A program made the position numbers and the translations under genes. DNA of 15,526 nucleotides, taken from positions 1 to 15,526 of the forward strand of contig JALHLL010000059.1 in the NCBI GenBank assembly GCA_022844575.1, read 5' to 3'. The stretch is from a bacterium. GTDB taxonomy: Bacteria; Bacteroidota; Ignavibacteria; Kapaibacteriales; UBA961. Under the pieces are notes generated by a model, which searched no databases, had not been told where the DNA came from, and saw only the letters and a program-made list of their open reading frames with translations. Shown here in pieces: positions 14,334-15,526 of the stretch (its first letter is position 1; the number at the start of each line of letters is the position of its first letter).

Positions 14334-15526
14334 ATGATAGATACCCATGCACATATAGATAATGAGCAATTTTCCGATAATAGGGAAGATATGCTTAAAC
14401 GAGCATTTGATAATGGATTGAAAGCGATAATAGTGCCATCTATTCATGCAGGTAATTTTGATGCTGTGCAAAAGCTTGCCGAAAGCGACGAGAGAATATA
14501 CAGAGGTATCGGGGTGCATCCCCATAATGCACATGAGGTAACTCATAAAACGCTTGACTATATTGAAAGACAGTCGGAGGAGGTCAGGGTTGTTGCAATA
14601 GGTGAAATAGGTATTGATTATTATTATGATTTTGCGCCAAAAGAAACGCAAAAAACGGTTTTTAGGGAACAATTACGAATTGCCAAAAGAACAGGGCTAC
14701 CGGCAATTATTCACAATCGGGAAGCTGATGAGGATGTGCTTTCTATAATTGAAGAGGAACAAGACGGTACATTAAACGGTGTGCTGCATTGTTTCTCCTC
14801 CGATGAGCATGTATTGGAACGCGCGCTTAAACTGGGTATGCACATTTCTTATACAGGCAATATCACATATAAAAAATCCGTCTTGGCAAATGTCGTGCAA
14901 AAGACACCCATAAATAAACTTATGATAGAAACGGATTGTCCATATATGGCACCCGTACCTTACAGGGGTAAACGTAATGAACCACTGTTTGTACGACACA
15001 TAGCTGAGAAAATCGCCGAACTTCATGAAACAACATTAGAGCAGGTATTAACAATGACCACAGCCACTGCACAATCGCTTTTCAGAATAATAGTATGTCT
15101 GCTTCTTGTTTTTTCAGTGGTGGCATTACAGGATGCTTACGCTCAAAAAGGAAAATCATCGAATGATGAATATGATGATCGTGACGAGGAAGTAACCGAA
15201 AAAAAAGAACGTCGTTTACCTACTTGGTGGCAAAAGAAAAATGTAGGCATAGCTCTTACTCTTTCGACAAATACTATTGTAGAAGCGCAAACAGGAATTG
15301 ATACAAATCGTCGTACCTCGCTTTCTTATGAAGGGCTTCTTGCTTTTGGCGGGGGAGTTACATATTCAATGCTTGATTGGCTTAATGTTGATGCATCGTA
15401 TCTTTACTCACAGAACAATAAAGTAACGGAAAATGGAAACCAGTCCGATTCTAAAGGAAATCCTTTACCGAATACGCACCAATCCTTTAATCTGTCAGTA
15501 AGAGCAATTGCAAATCCTTATGCAAA
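14334..15526 (+). CDS. tatD: TatD-family nuclease, read-through fusion to an outer-membrane protein, partial
   Basis: The frame starts at ATG 14334 and stays open to the right edge (397 codons) with no stop. Residues 1-251 are a complete TatD metal-dependent nuclease with every expected ligand: H5 and H7 (DTHAHID), E91 (IGEIGIDYYYDF), H127 (IIHNRE), H152 (LHCFSSDEH) and D201 (ETDCPY, followed by APVPYRGKRNEP). TatD enzymes are cytoplasmic two-metal DNases of about 255-265 residues, so a stop is expected near residue 252. Instead the typical ending TTATAQSLFRI runs directly into a hydrophobic helix (252-265) and AYA-Q (268-271), a signal-peptide-like sequence, and then an acidic/basic linker and barrel-like strands. 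I walked the codons from 14334 to about 15362 and found no stop. It may be a true fusion, two genes sharing a junction, or a sequence error that removed a stop. Confidence 0.85.
   Translation, partial: MIDTHAHIDNEQFSDNREDMLKRAFDNGLKAIIVPSIHAGNFDAVQKLAESDERIYRGIGVHPHNAHEVTHKTLDYIERQSEEVRVVAIGEIGIDYYYDFAPKETQKTVFREQLRIAKRTGLPAIIHNREADEDVLSIIEEEQDGTLNGVLHCFSSDEHVLERALKLGMHISYTGNITYKKSVLANVVQKTPINKLMIETDCPYMAPVPYRGKRNEPLFVRHIAEKIAELHETTLEQVLTMTTATAQSLFRIIVCLLLVFSVVALQDAYAQKGKSSNDEYDDRDEEVTEKKERRLPTWWQKKNVGIALTLSTNTIVEAQTGIDTNRRTSLSYEGLLAFGGGVTYSMLDWLNVDASYLYSQNNKVTENGNQSDSKGNPLPNTHQSFNLSVRAIANPYA
15054..15526 (+). CDS. predicted outer-membrane protein, in-frame with TatD, partial
   Basis: Read from the in-frame ATG at 15054 (TatD codon 241), the product begins with a textbook 30-residue signal peptide: MTTATAQSLFR, a hydrophobic core IIVCLLLVFSVVAL and cleavage after AYA. 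A charged linker follows (KGKSSNDEYDDRDEEVTEKKERR), then TWWQKKNVGIALTLSTNT and repeated amphipathic strands such as LAFGGGVTYSMLDWLNVDASYLYSQ, resembling an outer-membrane barrel. GAGCAGG at 15039-15045 could serve as a ribosome binding site. Translation from here would give a normal exported protein, whereas the longer frame would place a nuclease before the helix. The gene continues past the window. I do not recognise the family. Confidence 0.55.
   Translation, partial: MTTATAQSLFRIIVCLLLVFSVVALQDAYAQKGKSSNDEYDDRDEEVTEKKERRLPTWWQKKNVGIALTLSTNTIVEAQTGIDTNRRTSLSYEGLLAFGGGVTYSMLDWLNVDASYLYSQNNKVTENGNQSDSKGNPLPNTHQSFNLSVRAIANPYA

Noticed and set aside
1..15526. CRISPR arrays, tRNA or rRNA genes, insertion sequences, methanobactin biosynthesis genes
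   Set aside because: I looked for regular direct repeats, tRNA-like cloverleaf sequence, transposase motifs and Mbn precursor or biosynthesis proteins and saw none.

Overview
The window comes from an AT-rich genome of the Bacteroidota/FCB type. The evidence is a C-terminal fragment of a PorD-family (DUF4835) type IX secretion (T9SS) protein, two secreted proteins ending in T9SS type A sorting domains, two HmuY-family heme-binding proteins, several LxxC-type lipoproteins, and promoters with the Bacteroidota -7 element TAnnTTTG (twice with a TTTG -33 element 20 bp upstream). I cannot fix the genus; a sister lineage such as Kapabacteria is also possible.

Layout. (1) 1-815: 3' part of porD. (2) 974-2260: a T9SS-exported protein of unknown function, closed by a strong terminator. 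(3) 2417-5290: a three-gene unit, MbnP-like copper-binding lipoprotein, MbnH/MauG-like di-heme lipoprotein, and a predicted outer-membrane protein with an N-terminal CxxCxC cluster. (4) 5308-5769, minus strand: a MarR-family regulator. (5) 5850-11545, divergent from marR: a four-gene heme-acquisition operon with a HmuY domain fused to a T9SS sorting domain, a TonB-dependent receptor with heme-receptor-like motifs, a TolB-like beta-propeller, and a second HmuY as a lipoprotein. (6) 11591-12111: an IsdG-like heme-degrading monooxygenase whose N/W/H triad aligns, followed by a 45-residue single-pass membrane protein. (7) 12223-12996: a SpoU/TrmH RNA methyltransferase. (8) 13106-14257: a short-chain-type acyl-CoA dehydrogenase with a strong terminator. 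(9) 14334 to the right edge: a TatD nuclease whose frame runs without a stop into a signal peptide and a predicted outer-membrane protein.

How it fits together. The main observation is a predicted regulon. The marR/hmuY promoter (5775-5799) and the monooxygenase promoter (11558-11582) carry the same imperfect 25-bp palindrome, identical at 18 of 25 positions. In both it overlaps the -33 element, and its centre lies 16 bp upstream of the -7 box. This links heme capture at the surface, outer-membrane import and cytoplasmic heme cleavage, most simply under the divergent MarR protein. No inner-membrane heme permease/ATPase is in the window. The adjacent MbnP/MbnH unit suggests a wider metal locus; a partial copy of the palindrome lies near its predicted transcription start. 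The second unusual object is the stop-less TatD/outer-membrane-protein frame at the right edge.
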